A stretch of DNA of 64,000 nt from Bradyrhizobium altum (GTDB taxonomy: Bacteria > Pseudomonadota > Alphaproteobacteria > Rhizobiales > Xanthobacteraceae): positions 1 through 64,000 of the forward strand of contig NZ_JACMYP010000006.1 of the NCBI RefSeq assembly GCF_020889705.1, in the 5' to 3' direction. Positions 36,560 through 45,341 of this stretch are shown here, piece by piece. Within the stretch, counting starts at the first letter, position 1; every line of letters begins with the position of its first letter. The position numbers and the translations under genes were made by a program. The notes beneath the pieces are model-generated. The model saw only the letters and a program-made list of their open reading frames with translations. It searched no databases and had not been told where the DNA came from.

Positions 36560-36958
36560 ATGAGTGACATGACACAAGCCTCACCGACCCCAGCCAAGCC
36601 GAAGCGGCCGCGCCCGCAGGTCATGAGACTGACCGATGCCGCGGCGGAGCGGATCACCGAGCTGACCAAGCGCGCCGATTCCGAGATCGTCGGCCTGCGC
36701 GTCGGCATCAAGAACGGCGGCTGCGCCGGACAATCCTACACCGTCGAATACGCCCATGAGATCCGCCCGACCGACGAAGTGGTCGAGGACAAGGGCGTGA
36801 AGATCCTGGTCGATCCGAAGGCCGTGCTGTTCCTGCTCGGCACCGAGATGGACTACGTGGCCGACAGGATGCAGGCCCAGTTCGTGTTCAACAACCCGAA
36901 CCAGGTCTCCGCCTGCGGTTGCGGCGAGTCGGTGCAGCTCAAGCCGGCGACGGTCTGA
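36560..36958 (+). CDS. sufA: A-type Fe-S carrier SufA/IscA
   Basis: HesB/IscA family protein of 132 residues that carries clusters from the Suf scaffold to target proteins. The three cluster-binding Cys are present: Cys55 in NGGCAGQSY, and Cys119 and Cys121 in SACGCGES. The N-terminal extension (AKPKRPRPQVM) is basic. It lies 55 bp after the DUF59 gene and closes the operon. Whether to call it SufA, IscA or ErpA is a matter of context; the suf location favours SufA. Confidence 0.94.
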   Translation: MSDMTQASPTPAKPKRPRPQVMRLTDAAAERITELTKRADSEIVGLRVGIKNGGCAGQSYTVEYAHEIRPTDEVVEDKGVKILVDPKAVLFLLGTEMDYVADRMQAQFVFNNPNQVSACGCGESVQLKPATV

Positions 36959-37104
36959 TCGCTGTCGCCCCGGGCCGGGCGCGCAACATGCGCGCTCCAA
37001 AGGCCGGCAATCGATAACCACCATTGTTGCGGGTCGACGCGGTCGTCGACCATACTCTCGCCATACGCGCGGCATGTGGACGCGCGCCGAGCAAGGGTGG
37101 ATAC

Positions 37105-37575
37105 ATGGACCGCGAATTCCTGACCGACCTGTTCGCCGATTTCGGCCCGGTCACGCTGCGCCGGATGTTCTCCGGCTACGGCATCTCCGCTGACGGCACC
37201 AACTTTGCGCTCGCGCTACGCGCCGGGCTCTACTTCCGCGCCGATGAGGAGACCATCCCGCAATTCGAGGCCGAAGGCTGCGGGCCGTTCCAGTACCAGA
37301 CGCGCGCCAAGACGGTGACGGTGAACTCGTACTGGCAACTGCCGGCGCGGCTGTTCGATGATGCCGAGGAGCTTGCGGTCTGGGCACGCTCGGCGCTCGG
37401 CGCCGCCCAGCGCGCCGCGCTGCGCAAGCGGCCGAGGAAACGATCCGCTGCGCGGACGGCGAAGGCGCCGGTGAAGAAGGCAGCTGCAAAGAAGGCAGCG
37501 GGAAAGAAGACGGCGGCACGGAAGCCGAGGGCAAGGCCGTCCTCAGTTTCGAAGAAGCGCGCAAAACGGAAATAA
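37105..37575 (+). CDS. TfoX/Sxy N-terminal domain protein with a basic tail
   Basis: A 156-residue protein. Residues about 5-95 match the TfoX N-terminal domain (FADFGPVTLRRMFSGYGIS, YFRADEETIPQFEAEG, YWQLPARLFDDAEELAVWARSAL). The C-terminal 45 residues are Lys/Ala/Arg-rich (KKAAAKKAAGKKTAARK), so nucleic-acid binding is possible. It lacks the TfoX C-terminal domain of the competence regulator Sxy, so a competence role should not be assumed. The ATG at 37105 follows AAGGGTGG. It is downstream of the suf operon with about 145 bp between. Confidence 0.88.
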   Translation: MDREFLTDLFADFGPVTLRRMFSGYGISADGTNFALALRAGLYFRADEETIPQFEAEGCGPFQYQTRAKTVTVNSYWQLPARLFDDAEELAVWARSALGAAQRAALRKRPRKRSAARTAKAPVKKAAAKKAAGKKTAARKPRARPSSVSKKRAKRK

Positions 37576-37620
37576 TCCTGAGCGGCGTGCATTGCGCGCG
37601 TCTCAAGGCACGTTCAGGGT

Positions 37621-38721
37621 TCACGCCACCCGGGTCTGGGTCTCTGCGCTGTATTCCGGATCGGCTTCGCAGATCACGCGGTTGCGGCCGGCGCGCTTGG
37701 CGCCGTAGAGGCAGGCATCGGCGCGCTCGATCAGGGAGTCGGTGTCGTCGGCCGGCTTCAGCATGGAGACGCCGACCGAGATCGTGACACGGCCGAGGAT
37801 CTCGCCGGTCGACTTCTTCTTCAGTTCCTTGGCCATCACGGCGCGGCGGATGTGGTCGGCAACCGTCAGCGCCTGGCGCAACGCGGTGTTGGGCAGCACC
37901 ACCGCGAATTCCTCGCCGCCGTAGCGGGCGGTGATGTCCTGGCCCTTGATGGTCTGCTTCAGCGTTTGTGCCACCAGCCGCAGCACCTGATCACCGGTGA
38001 GGTGGCCGTAGGAGTCGTTGAACGACTTGAAGTGATCGATGTCGAACATCAGGAGCGACAGCGGCTCGCCGCTGGCGAGCGCAGTCTGCACCGCCATGTC
38101 GATCGAGCGGTCGAAATACTTCCGGTTGCCGAGGCCGGTGAGCGGATCGGTCAGGCTCTCGGCGCGGATCGCCTCGAGGCTGTGCTGCAGATCGCTGATC
38201 TCCGACTTCGACAGCGCGAGCCGGTTCTCCAATGCCTGATTGGTCTCGCGCATCTCGCGCGTCGATTTGGCCAGCCCCTCGACGATGATCTTGATCTGGT
38301 CGCGGGTGGTCGCGGTCGAGAGCCGGTCGCTGGCGCCGACGAGGCTCGCGTCGTAGTTCGCGGACACGCCGAGCGCATCGGTGATCAGCCGCATGACGGC
38401 GTCGATCTCGCCGATGACGCGCGCGCCGACCTTGTCGATGCGGTCCGAGGTCTTGATGTGCGAAAGGTAGGTTTCGTAGATCTGCTCGAGATCGGATTCA
38501 GAGAGCTTGCCGCTGCGCGCCAGCGTCTCGTTGATGACCTTGTTGAGCGGTGCGTTGTATCCGGTCGCGTAGACGTACCAGATTTCGTAGTTGCGCGGCA
38601 CGGCGGTCTGGCGAAGCGAGCGAATCTGACCAAGCGCGACTTCGGCAAAGGCCAACGTACGTTCGTGTTCGTCCAGCAGCTTGACCACTGTCACGTCCTC
38701 AATGCGCGCAATGCCGGTCAT
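37621..38721 (-). CDS. Diguanylate cyclase (GGDEF domain)
   Basis: Predicted c-di-GMP synthase of 366 residues, soluble. The N-terminal 180 residues are helical, without a recognised sensor domain, and end in a coiled coil (KSTREMRETNQALENRLALS) leading into the GGDEF domain (LTDPLTGLGNRKYFDRSIDMA). The active site is GGEEF (ARYGGEEFAVVLP), so catalysis is expected. The inhibitory I-site RxxD is KGQD here, so product feedback may be weak. The start at 38721 (MTGIARIED) is an ATG; a TTG at 38733 would add four residues. Confidence 0.9.
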   Translation of the reverse strand: MTGIARIEDVTVVKLLDEHERTLAFAEVALGQIRSLRQTAVPRNYEIWYVYATGYNAPLNKVINETLARSGKLSESDLEQIYETYLSHIKTSDRIDKVGARVIGEIDAVMRLITDALGVSANYDASLVGASDRLSTATTRDQIKIIVEGLAKSTREMRETNQALENRLALSKSEISDLQHSLEAIRAESLTDPLTGLGNRKYFDRSIDMAVQTALASGEPLSLLMFDIDHFKSFNDSYGHLTGDQVLRLVAQTLKQTIKGQDITARYGGEEFAVVLPNTALRQALTVADHIRRAVMAKELKKKSTGEILGRVTISVGVSMLKPADDTDSLIERADACLYGAKRAGRNRVICEADPEYSAETQTRVA

Positions 38722-39003
38722 GCCCGGCAGCAATGACTAAATTATTGGCGCGAGGGTACGGGACGAGAATGAAGGCAAGGTAAATAGTGGAACTACGGGG
38801 ATTTCGCCGCGACTAATGTCGTACGAGCTCGATTCCGTCGCGGATCGAGCCCGGCTTTGGCGAGCCTTTCGCTTGCTCGCCATTGCGTTGCGAAACTGAG
38901 CGCATTTGCTTCAAACGCAAGCGATCAGCGTGGGCGTCAGTCGCCGGCGGCGACACAGACTCCGCAGGATACCGCCGCTGGTGCGGCGGCATCGGAGCCG
39001 GCC

Positions 39004-40497
39004 TTAGGCGCGTGCGCGCACAGGTCGCAGCAGGAAGGCGGGCAGGTGCGAATGATCGGCGGGCTCGTGGTCCACCTCGCGCTGCGGCCGCCGTGGCTCG
39101 GCGCGCCCGATCGACGGCACGTGCGACGGGGTGGCCTGGGGCGAAGAGTTGCGGCCGTGGCGCGGTTCGCGCTCCGGCTTGGCTGCACGCTCCTGGCGGG
39201 GCTCCTGGTCCTGACGCGGCTCGCGATCACCGTGACGTGCCTCGCGTTCGCCCTGACGCGGCTCGCGTTCACGTCGCGGCTTGCGGCCGCCACGGGCGCC
39301 GTCGCGCGAACCTTCGCGGCTACGCGAGCGGCGCGGCGCGGCGTCCTCGTCGGAGGCCTCGCTGTGAACGGTGTGGTCGCCCTCGGCGCGCGGGATCGGC
39401 TGGCCAATCAGCTTCTCGATCGCAATCATCGACTTGCTGTCGAGCGAGGTGACGATGGAGATCGCGGTACCGGTCCGTCCGGCGCGGCCAGTGCGGCCGA
39501 TGCGGTGGACGTAATCATCGGGGTGGTGCGGCACGTCGAAATTGAAGACGTGGCTCACCGCGGGAATGTCGAGACCGCGGGCGGCGACGTCGGAGGCGAC
39601 GAGCAGCGGAATCTCGCCCTTGCGGAATTGATCCAGCGCCGCGGTGCGGGCGGACTGATCCATATCGCCGTGGAGGGCGCCGACACTGAAGCCGTGCTTC
39701 TGGAGTGATTTGTGAAGGACGGCGACTTCGCGCTTGCGATTGCAGAAGATAATCGCGTTGTTGAGATCCTTGGCGTCGCGCAGCAGGCGGCGGAGGATCT
39801 CGCGCTTGTCATGTGCCTCGCGACCGGCCGGGACCTGCAATTGCGTGACGGTGACGGCGGTGGTTGCGGGTTTGGAGACTTCGATCCGCGCAGGATTGTG
39901 CAGGAAGGCCTCGGTGATGCGGCTGATCTCCGGGGGCATCGTCGCGGTGAAGAACAGGGTCTGCCGCGTGAACGGGACGAGCTTGCAGATGCGTTCGATG
40001 TCGGGAATGAAACCCATGTCGAGCATGCGGTCGGCTTCGTCGATCACCAGCAACTCGACGCCGGTGAGCAGCAATCCGCCGCGTTCGGTATGGTCGAGCA
40101 GGCGGCCGGGCGTTGCGATCAGGACGTCGACGCCGCGCATCAGCTTGGAGTCCTGGTCGCCGAACGAGACGCCGCCGATCAGCAGCGCCACGTTCAATTT
40201 CTGACCGGCGCCGTATTTGTCGAACTGCTCCTTCACCTGCGCGGCAAGCTCGCGGGTCGGCTCGAGGATCAGGGTGCGCGGCATGCGTGCCCGGGCGCGG
40301 CCCTTCTCGAGGAGGGTGAGCATCGGGAGAACGAAGGCAGCGGTCTTGCCGGTGCCGGTCTGGGCAATGCCGAGGACGTCGCGCCGGGCGAGGACGTGCG
40401 GGATTGCCTGTTCCTGGATGGGAGTGGGGGTGGTGTAACCGGTGGCCGCCACTGCGGCGAGGACCTTATCGGACAGGCCTAGATTGGAAAAAGACAT
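39004..40497 (-). CDS. DEAD-box RNA helicase, RhlE-like
   Basis: ATP-dependent RNA helicase of 497 residues involved in RNA remodelling, typically ribosome assembly or cold-stress mRNA handling. The helicase core has the Q motif PTPIQEQAIP, Walker A AQTGTGKT, PTRELAAQ, DEADRMLDMGF, motif III TAT, VASDVAARGLDIP and HRIGRTGRAGR. The last 110 residues are a low-complexity Arg/Glu/Pro tail (EPRQGEREARHGDREPRQ), common in RhlE-type enzymes and likely to bind RNA or drive condensates. The leader region up to 40748 is about 250 bp, long enough for cold-responsive control, though I see no defined element. Confidence 0.95.
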   Translation of the reverse strand: MSFSNLGLSDKVLAAVAATGYTTPTPIQEQAIPHVLARRDVLGIAQTGTGKTAAFVLPMLTLLEKGRARARMPRTLILEPTRELAAQVKEQFDKYGAGQKLNVALLIGGVSFGDQDSKLMRGVDVLIATPGRLLDHTERGGLLLTGVELLVIDEADRMLDMGFIPDIERICKLVPFTRQTLFFTATMPPEISRITEAFLHNPARIEVSKPATTAVTVTQLQVPAGREAHDKREILRRLLRDAKDLNNAIIFCNRKREVAVLHKSLQKHGFSVGALHGDMDQSARTAALDQFRKGEIPLLVASDVAARGLDIPAVSHVFNFDVPHHPDDYVHRIGRTGRAGRTGTAISIVTSLDSKSMIAIEKLIGQPIPRAEGDHTVHSEASDEDAAPRRSRSREGSRDGARGGRKPRREREPRQGEREARHGDREPRQDQEPRQERAAKPEREPRHGRNSSPQATPSHVPSIGRAEPRRPQREVDHEPADHSHLPAFLLRPVRARA

Positions 40498-40748
40498 TGA
40501 GCCTCTGGTCGAAACCGCCGTTCGGCATCGCAGGTAAAAGGCTGTCGCGTTCGGCCCCGAAACGGCTCGCTTTTCTATAAAGCTCGGGGGCTCTGGCTAA
40601 CGCTGACGGACGGCAAACCTGACGAATCGCGTTTCGATCCGAGGGCCGCGTTGCCCGCAACATAGGGGCGAAAGCGGTAAAGTCAATCTTGGAACCAGCC
40701 GATAGCCGAAAAAGCTTAACGTTTTCGCCAAAATAAGCGCCGTTTCCG

Positions 40749-41447
40749 TCATTTGGCGGTCAAATGAATCGCCATTCCCGTATCCGATGGCGCGACCTCG
40801 ATGGGGGCCTTGGCGCGGTTTTTTGTCCTGAATTCGCCCGGCGTCAGGCCCTCGGATGCGCTGAAGATCCGGTAGAAAGTGGCCAGGCTGCCGAACCCGC
40901 AGGCGAGGGCGATATCGGCGATCGGCCGCGGCGGCTTTTCACAAAGCAGCCTTCGGCTCTCGCTCAGGCGCTCGGCGGTGACGGTCTGCGAAAAGCTCGC
41001 CCCCGTCGCTTCGAACAGGACGTGCAGGTAGCGGACCGAGACGCCGAGCATCTCGGCGACCATCCCCGGCGACAGCGACGGCTTCGCGAGATGGCGCGTG
41101 ATCAGGCGGCGCGCGAGGCTGAGTCGGCCGACGCGCAGCGCCTGCTGGGCGCGGCGGCTGCCCGGCCTGATCGTGCCGCGCTCGATCAAGGCGAGCTCCG
41201 CCACGATCTTGACCAGCGCGGGAATGCTCGCGGTATCACCGGCCTCGGTGGCCTCCTTGAAATCGGCAAGGCAGGCTTCGAGCAACGGCGCCCAGCCGCG
41301 ATTGCTCGTCGCCGGAGAACTCCGACGCGCAAGCGCGAGGGCTGCAGTCTGATCTACGCGCAGGTCCACGGTACCGGGAGCAAGAGCGCGAGCCGGGCCG
41401 GTCGATGGCGTTTCCGGGCTGTGATCTTCTTGCTTGCTGCGCATCAT
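40749..41447 (-). CDS. AraC-family regulator, short form
   Basis: DNA-binding protein of about 232 residues. The C-terminal 100 residues form the double helix-turn-helix of AraC proteins (LSPGMVAEMLGVSVRYLHVLFE, then IADIALACGFGSLATFYRIF). The N-terminal sensing domain of the full-length relative at 42521-43522 is missing; only a Pro/Ser-rich start and the helical linker (ALVKIVAELALIERGTIRPGS) remain. The ATG at 41447 follows GAGAGG. It may be a truncated duplicate that still binds DNA. An AT-rich stretch at about 41680-41750 upstream, unlike its surroundings, probably holds the promoter and an operator. Confidence 0.85.
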   Translation of the reverse strand: MMRSKQEDHSPETPSTGPARALAPGTVDLRVDQTAALALARRSSPATSNRGWAPLLEACLADFKEATEAGDTASIPALVKIVAELALIERGTIRPGSRRAQQALRVGRLSLARRLITRHLAKPSLSPGMVAEMLGVSVRYLHVLFEATGASFSQTVTAERLSESRRLLCEKPPRPIADIALACGFGSLATFYRIFSASEGLTPGEFRTKNRAKAPIEVAPSDTGMAIHLTAK

Positions 41448-41679
41448 GCATGACCTCTCGCTCTGCATCAGAGCGCGCGTCGCCGGTAAGGAAATTGGCG
41501 GTACCGAGCCCGGGCGAAGCGCCAGCGCGGTTCTGGCGAAATCGACGGAAATTATCTTCTCAATGCGCGCAGGCTGATCACTTCGGTGCAGAGGACGCGG
41601 GATCGCGCCACGATCGGCCGGGTCGTCGGTTTGTCCCATGTCAGCCATTCGAGACGCCTCCAAAGGTCTTGCGATGCAA

Positions 41680-41750
41680 TATCGTACATTTCACATAGTC
41701 ATGTAAAATATGAAATAGGTAACATTGTGCGTCAAAACTTATCCACGGCC
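41680..41750 (-). promoter_or_regulatory. AT-rich promoter region of the short AraC gene
   Basis: A local AT-rich island in GC-rich surroundings, with a loose inverted repeat TTTCACAT (41692-41699) and ATATGAAA (41707-41714). It precedes the minus-strand AraC gene by about 240 bp and lies beyond the end of the TetR gene. The position fits a promoter/operator; no clear sigma-70 pair was assigned. Confidence 0.35.
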
Positions 41751-41840
41751 CGGCGAGATAGTCCGGCCGGTCCCTGATGGTCGGTGGTCGGGAGGGTTTT
41801 GCTGAGTGGTGACCGCGGCGCGCGCGGGCCGTCGTGCGGA

Positions 41841-42455
41841 TTATTTCCGCTTCGGCATCACGGCGCAGCCGTAGAGCACCATCGCGCACATCTGGCGGTA
41901 GCGGGCCGAGAAGTCGTCACGGGCGATCGGCGGCAGCGCCTGGTTGACGGCACGTGCGCCGTCCGCAAGCGCCTGCGCGATCTGCGCTGGTTTGAACACG
42001 CCGTTCAGCTTCAGCAGCCGTGCGGCCTGCAAGTCGATCACCAGTCTTTCCAGATCAGCCTGGAACGAGATGGCGGATTTGATCATCAAATCGCGGCAGC
42101 GCTTGAAGGCCTCGGCATTGAGCTCGACGGTGTGCGGCGACTGCGTCAGCCGGCGCCGCGTCTCGCCGTAGCGGACGTCGAGGATGGTCGCGAAGATATC
42201 CAGCGCGCCGCCGCCCTTCGCCCGCATGGTGTGGCCGGCCTCCAGCGCGAGTGCCACGTCCTCGACGTGGCGCCAGGCGATGACGGCGCGAAACGCCTCT
42301 TCCTTGTTGCTGAAATAGTAATACAGCGCGCGCTGCGTGAAGCCGCAGACCTTGGCCAGCCCGACCATCGACAGCCCGCTATAGCCGTAGTCGAGAAAAG
42401 CCTGATTGACCTGCGCCAGCAGGTCAGGTCCAGGCTTGATCATCTTCTTCGACAT
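41841..42455 (-). CDS. TetR-family regulator
   Basis: Repressor of about 204 residues. The N-terminal helix-turn-helix has VNQAFLDYGYSGLSMVGLAKVCGFTQRALYYYFSNKEEAFRAV, a clear TetR_N domain; the C-terminal ligand domain is helical and unassigned. The start at 42455 (MSKKMIKPGP) places the HTH normally. It follows the AraC gene on the same strand after 65 bp, so the two regulators may be cotranscribed. Its target is unknown. Confidence 0.9.
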   Translation of the reverse strand: MSKKMIKPGPDLLAQVNQAFLDYGYSGLSMVGLAKVCGFTQRALYYYFSNKEEAFRAVIAWRHVEDVALALEAGHTMRAKGGGALDIFATILDVRYGETRRRLTQSPHTVELNAEAFKRCRDLMIKSAISFQADLERLVIDLQAARLLKLNGVFKPAQIAQALADGARAVNQALPPIARDDFSARYRQMCAMVLYGCAVMPKRK

Positions 42456-42520
42456 CAGGATTCCGGGGACGAGGAACGGCGCGTGACGCAGGGAATCCCG
42501 ATTACGGGCATCACGGCGCT

Positions 42521-43522
42521 TTAGCAACCCGCAACTGCCCGGTGTCCCGGCCGATCCGGATCGACGGTCAGGCCAACCCGTGCCCGGTAATCGCCTGGGG
42601 TCATCGATTCGGATGCATTGAAGAGGCGGTAGAACGTCGCGAGACTCTCGAAGCCGCAGGCAAACGCGACCTCGGCGATCGTCTGCCCGGATTGCTCGCG
42701 GAGCAGGCGGCGGCTTTGCGCGAGCCGAAGCGCGGTGACGGTCTCCGAGAAGCTCATCTCGGTCTCCTCGAACAGGATGTGCAGGTGACGCACCGAGATG
42801 CCGAGCAGGCCGGCAATCAGGGTTGGCGTCAGCGCCGCGTTCGAGAGATGCCGCCGGATCAGGCGGCGGGCCAACGACAGATGGGCGCTTCGCAGGGCCT
42901 GCTGCGCGAGCCGGCTCTTTGGCCGCATGATGCCGCGCTCGATCAGCGCGATATGGGCGAGCGCCTGCACCATCGGGGCCGTGTCCGCCGCGGTGGCGTC
43001 ATGGCCTTCGACGAGGTCGCGGAAGCAGGATTCGAGCAGTGGCCGCAGCGCGGTCTCATCCTGCATGGGTCTCGGGACCAGTTCGCCGAGCTCGGCACCC
43101 GGCGGGACGATGTTCGTCACCGGGATCTTGATGATGCGCAGGTGGAAGCCGTCATCGTGCAGCGGGACGGTGCGATAGGGCAGGTCCGAATAGCTGGTCG
43201 CGAACATGCCGTCGCGCACCGCGAATTCATCGAGCCGCGCGCCGCCGAACCAACCGCCACCGCCGAGCTGCTGGTAGATGCACAGGCTGTCGCTGCGCGC
43301 GTCTGCGATGTCGCCGGCGCGCCGCTCGACGCGGTAGGGCGAGGCACGCAGCTCGACCAGCCCGGCATCGCCGAGCTGGCGCAGCGAGAACTCGCCGAAG
43401 AAGTCGCGGCGGTGCTGGGGTTCGAGTTCTGCGGTGACGCCGAACAACCCCTTGGCGCGGACCTCGCGCCAATAGTCGAAGCGATCGCGGGGATCGACTT
43501 GCTCAGTGGACCATGTGTACAC
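42521..43522 (-). CDS. AraC-family regulator, full-length
   Basis: Transcription factor of about 333 residues. The N-terminal domain (about 1-175: QVDPRDRFDYWREV, then a cupin-like region with DSLCIYQQLGGGGWFGG) resembles the AraC-binding-like / FeaR type that senses small aromatic or amine ligands. The C-terminal AraC HTH pair is LTPTLIAGLLGISVRHLHILFEE and IAEVAFACGFESLATFYRLF. The open frame extends upstream into the divergent caspase-like gene. The GTG at 43522 is chosen because AGGGGC lies nine bases before it and it gives a usual family length. Confidence 0.88.
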   Translation of the reverse strand: MYTWSTEQVDPRDRFDYWREVRAKGLFGVTAELEPQHRRDFFGEFSLRQLGDAGLVELRASPYRVERRAGDIADARSDSLCIYQQLGGGGWFGGARLDEFAVRDGMFATSYSDLPYRTVPLHDDGFHLRIIKIPVTNIVPPGAELGELVPRPMQDETALRPLLESCFRDLVEGHDATAADTAPMVQALAHIALIERGIMRPKSRLAQQALRSAHLSLARRLIRRHLSNAALTPTLIAGLLGISVRHLHILFEETEMSFSETVTALRLAQSRRLLREQSGQTIAEVAFACGFESLATFYRLFNASESMTPGDYRARVGLTVDPDRPGHRAVAGC

Positions 43523-43772
43523 GGAAAAGCCCCTGGAGTGCCCTTGGGACGTGCGGAGAGCTCGCGCCGGATGGAAGCTGGAATCTATCACGCGGGCCGT
43601 AAAAAGAAACTTGACCTGGGACGGACGGGACGCCTCATGGGGGCCAAGAGGGACGCCAAGGGGGCGGTCACGACGGCCATTCGGCGTCGGCCTTGAACCG
43701 GCCAAACGGCTGATCCGACTATTAGGCGGCGGTCGCACGAGCCGCGCACTTGTCGTGCAGGCGGGAGTTGGG

Positions 43773-45269
43773 ATGAAGAGCTGGCTTTCGAGACTTTCAG
43801 CGGCCATGTTGGCGGTCGCCTTTGTCGGATCGGCGGCGCCCGCCCAGGCTGAAAAGCGCGTCGCGCTGGTGATCGGCAACAATGATTACAGGAACGTGCC
43901 CAAACTGCAGAAGGCGGTCAACGACGCCCGCACCATGGGCGATACGCTGAAGCAGCTCGGTTTCAACGTCATGGTGGCCGAGAATTTGAACCGGCAGGCG
44001 TTCTCCGAGACGCTGCTCGCCTTCGACCGCGCCGTGGAACCCGGCGACACCGCGTTCTTCTTCTATGCCGGTCACGGCTTCGAGATCGCGGGCCAAAATT
44101 TCCTGCTGCCGACCGACGTGCCGGCCGCCACCGAAGGGCAGGAAGAGCTGGTGCGCGACGCTTCGGTTCTCGCCGACCGCATCATCGAGCGGTTGCAGAA
44201 CAAGAAGGCGCGGACCTCGATCCTGGTGTTCGACGCCTGCCGCAACAATCCATTCGAGCGCGCCGGCACGCGCGCCGTTGCCGGCGGCGGTGGGCTGGCG
44301 CCGATGACGCAGCTGCCCGAAGGCGTGTTCTCGGTGTTTTCGGCGGGGCCGCGCCAGACCGCGCTCGACCGGCTCTCGAACGACGACGCCAATCCCAATT
44401 CGGTGTTCACGCGAACCTTTGCCAGGGAGTTGCTGCAGCCCGGTGAAAACCTGGTGCAGGTTGCCCAGCGTACGCGGCGCCTGGTCAGCGAGATGGCCGA
44501 GACCGTGAAGCACAAGCAGATCCCGGTTTATTTCGACCAGATGGTCGACGACGTCTTCCTGAACGGGATCGCGAAGGGGCAGGCCGAGGCGGCCAAGCCG
44601 TCCGCTCCGCCGCAGCAGGTGGCCGCGCTGCCGCCGGTCTCGGTGCCGAAGCTGCCGAAGGACGATTCCATCAACGCGCCGATCGCGAGCTTCTCGCGGC
44701 ACAATGGCGGCTGGACTGTCGTGTTCTCGATCGCCGATCCGACGCTCGGCATCTCCTGGCGGATCGGCGATAGCGGCGATTTCCGCGAAACCGGCTTCAT
44801 GGACACGCTCGATCCGCGCACGCGCAAGCGGATGCCCAATCCATCGATCGAGCTGCCGGCCGATGCGCCGGCGGCCACGATCGAGCTTCGCTATGTCGAT
44901 ACGCAGGGCGAGATGCAGGGGCCGTTCCCGATCAAGTTCGATCCCGACGCCGCGCTGATCCGCGACCAGCGCAAGATCCTCGACATGACCGCGACGAGCT
45001 GGCTGTCGTTCCGCGAGTTCAACGGGTTGCTCGTCTACTATACGCACCTGATGTCGTATCGCTGTGCGATCCGCGAGGTGCGGATCGGCATCGACACCGC
45101 GGTACCGGACAAGGTCTTGAAGATGCCGGCCTGCAATTCGCGCGATCCGAGCGCAATCCCGTCCGACGCGCAGCCCTATCTGAAGCTCGCGCCGCAGACC
45201 AAGTCGGTCTCGGTGGAGCTGACCTATCGCGACGGCAGCGTGTCGGAAATCAAGACGTTCAGGCGATAG
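43773..45269 (+). CDS. Caspase-family (metacaspase-like) protein, exported
   Basis: Clan CD cysteine protease-like protein of 498 residues. A signal peptide (MKSWLSRLSAAMLAVAFVG, cleaved after PAQA) sends it to the periplasm. The p20-like domain (about 25-250) starts KRVALVIGNNDYRNVPKLQKA and has both catalytic residues, His101 in FFFYAGHGFEI and Cys156 in VFDACRNNPF. A Pro/Ala linker follows at about 275-300, then a 190-residue beta-rich domain of unknown fold. Bacterial orthocaspases cleave after Arg or Lys. The ATG at 43773 follows GGGAG. It is divergent from the AraC gene, which could regulate it. Confidence 0.93.
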   Translation: MKSWLSRLSAAMLAVAFVGSAAPAQAEKRVALVIGNNDYRNVPKLQKAVNDARTMGDTLKQLGFNVMVAENLNRQAFSETLLAFDRAVEPGDTAFFFYAGHGFEIAGQNFLLPTDVPAATEGQEELVRDASVLADRIIERLQNKKARTSILVFDACRNNPFERAGTRAVAGGGGLAPMTQLPEGVFSVFSAGPRQTALDRLSNDDANPNSVFTRTFARELLQPGENLVQVAQRTRRLVSEMAETVKHKQIPVYFDQMVDDVFLNGIAKGQAEAAKPSAPPQQVAALPPVSVPKLPKDDSINAPIASFSRHNGGWTVVFSIADPTLGISWRIGDSGDFRETGFMDTLDPRTRKRMPNPSIELPADAPAATIELRYVDTQGEMQGPFPIKFDPDAALIRDQRKILDMTATSWLSFREFNGLLVYYTHLMSYRCAIREVRIGIDTAVPDKVLKMPACNSRDPSAIPSDAQPYLKLAPQTKSVSVELTYRDGSVSEIKTFRR

Positions 45270-45341
45270 CACAGCATCCTTGTCGTCCGATCTGCGTTAC
45301 AGTCGGCGCCTGAGAGGCGAGGCAGCGATAAGGACGGCATC

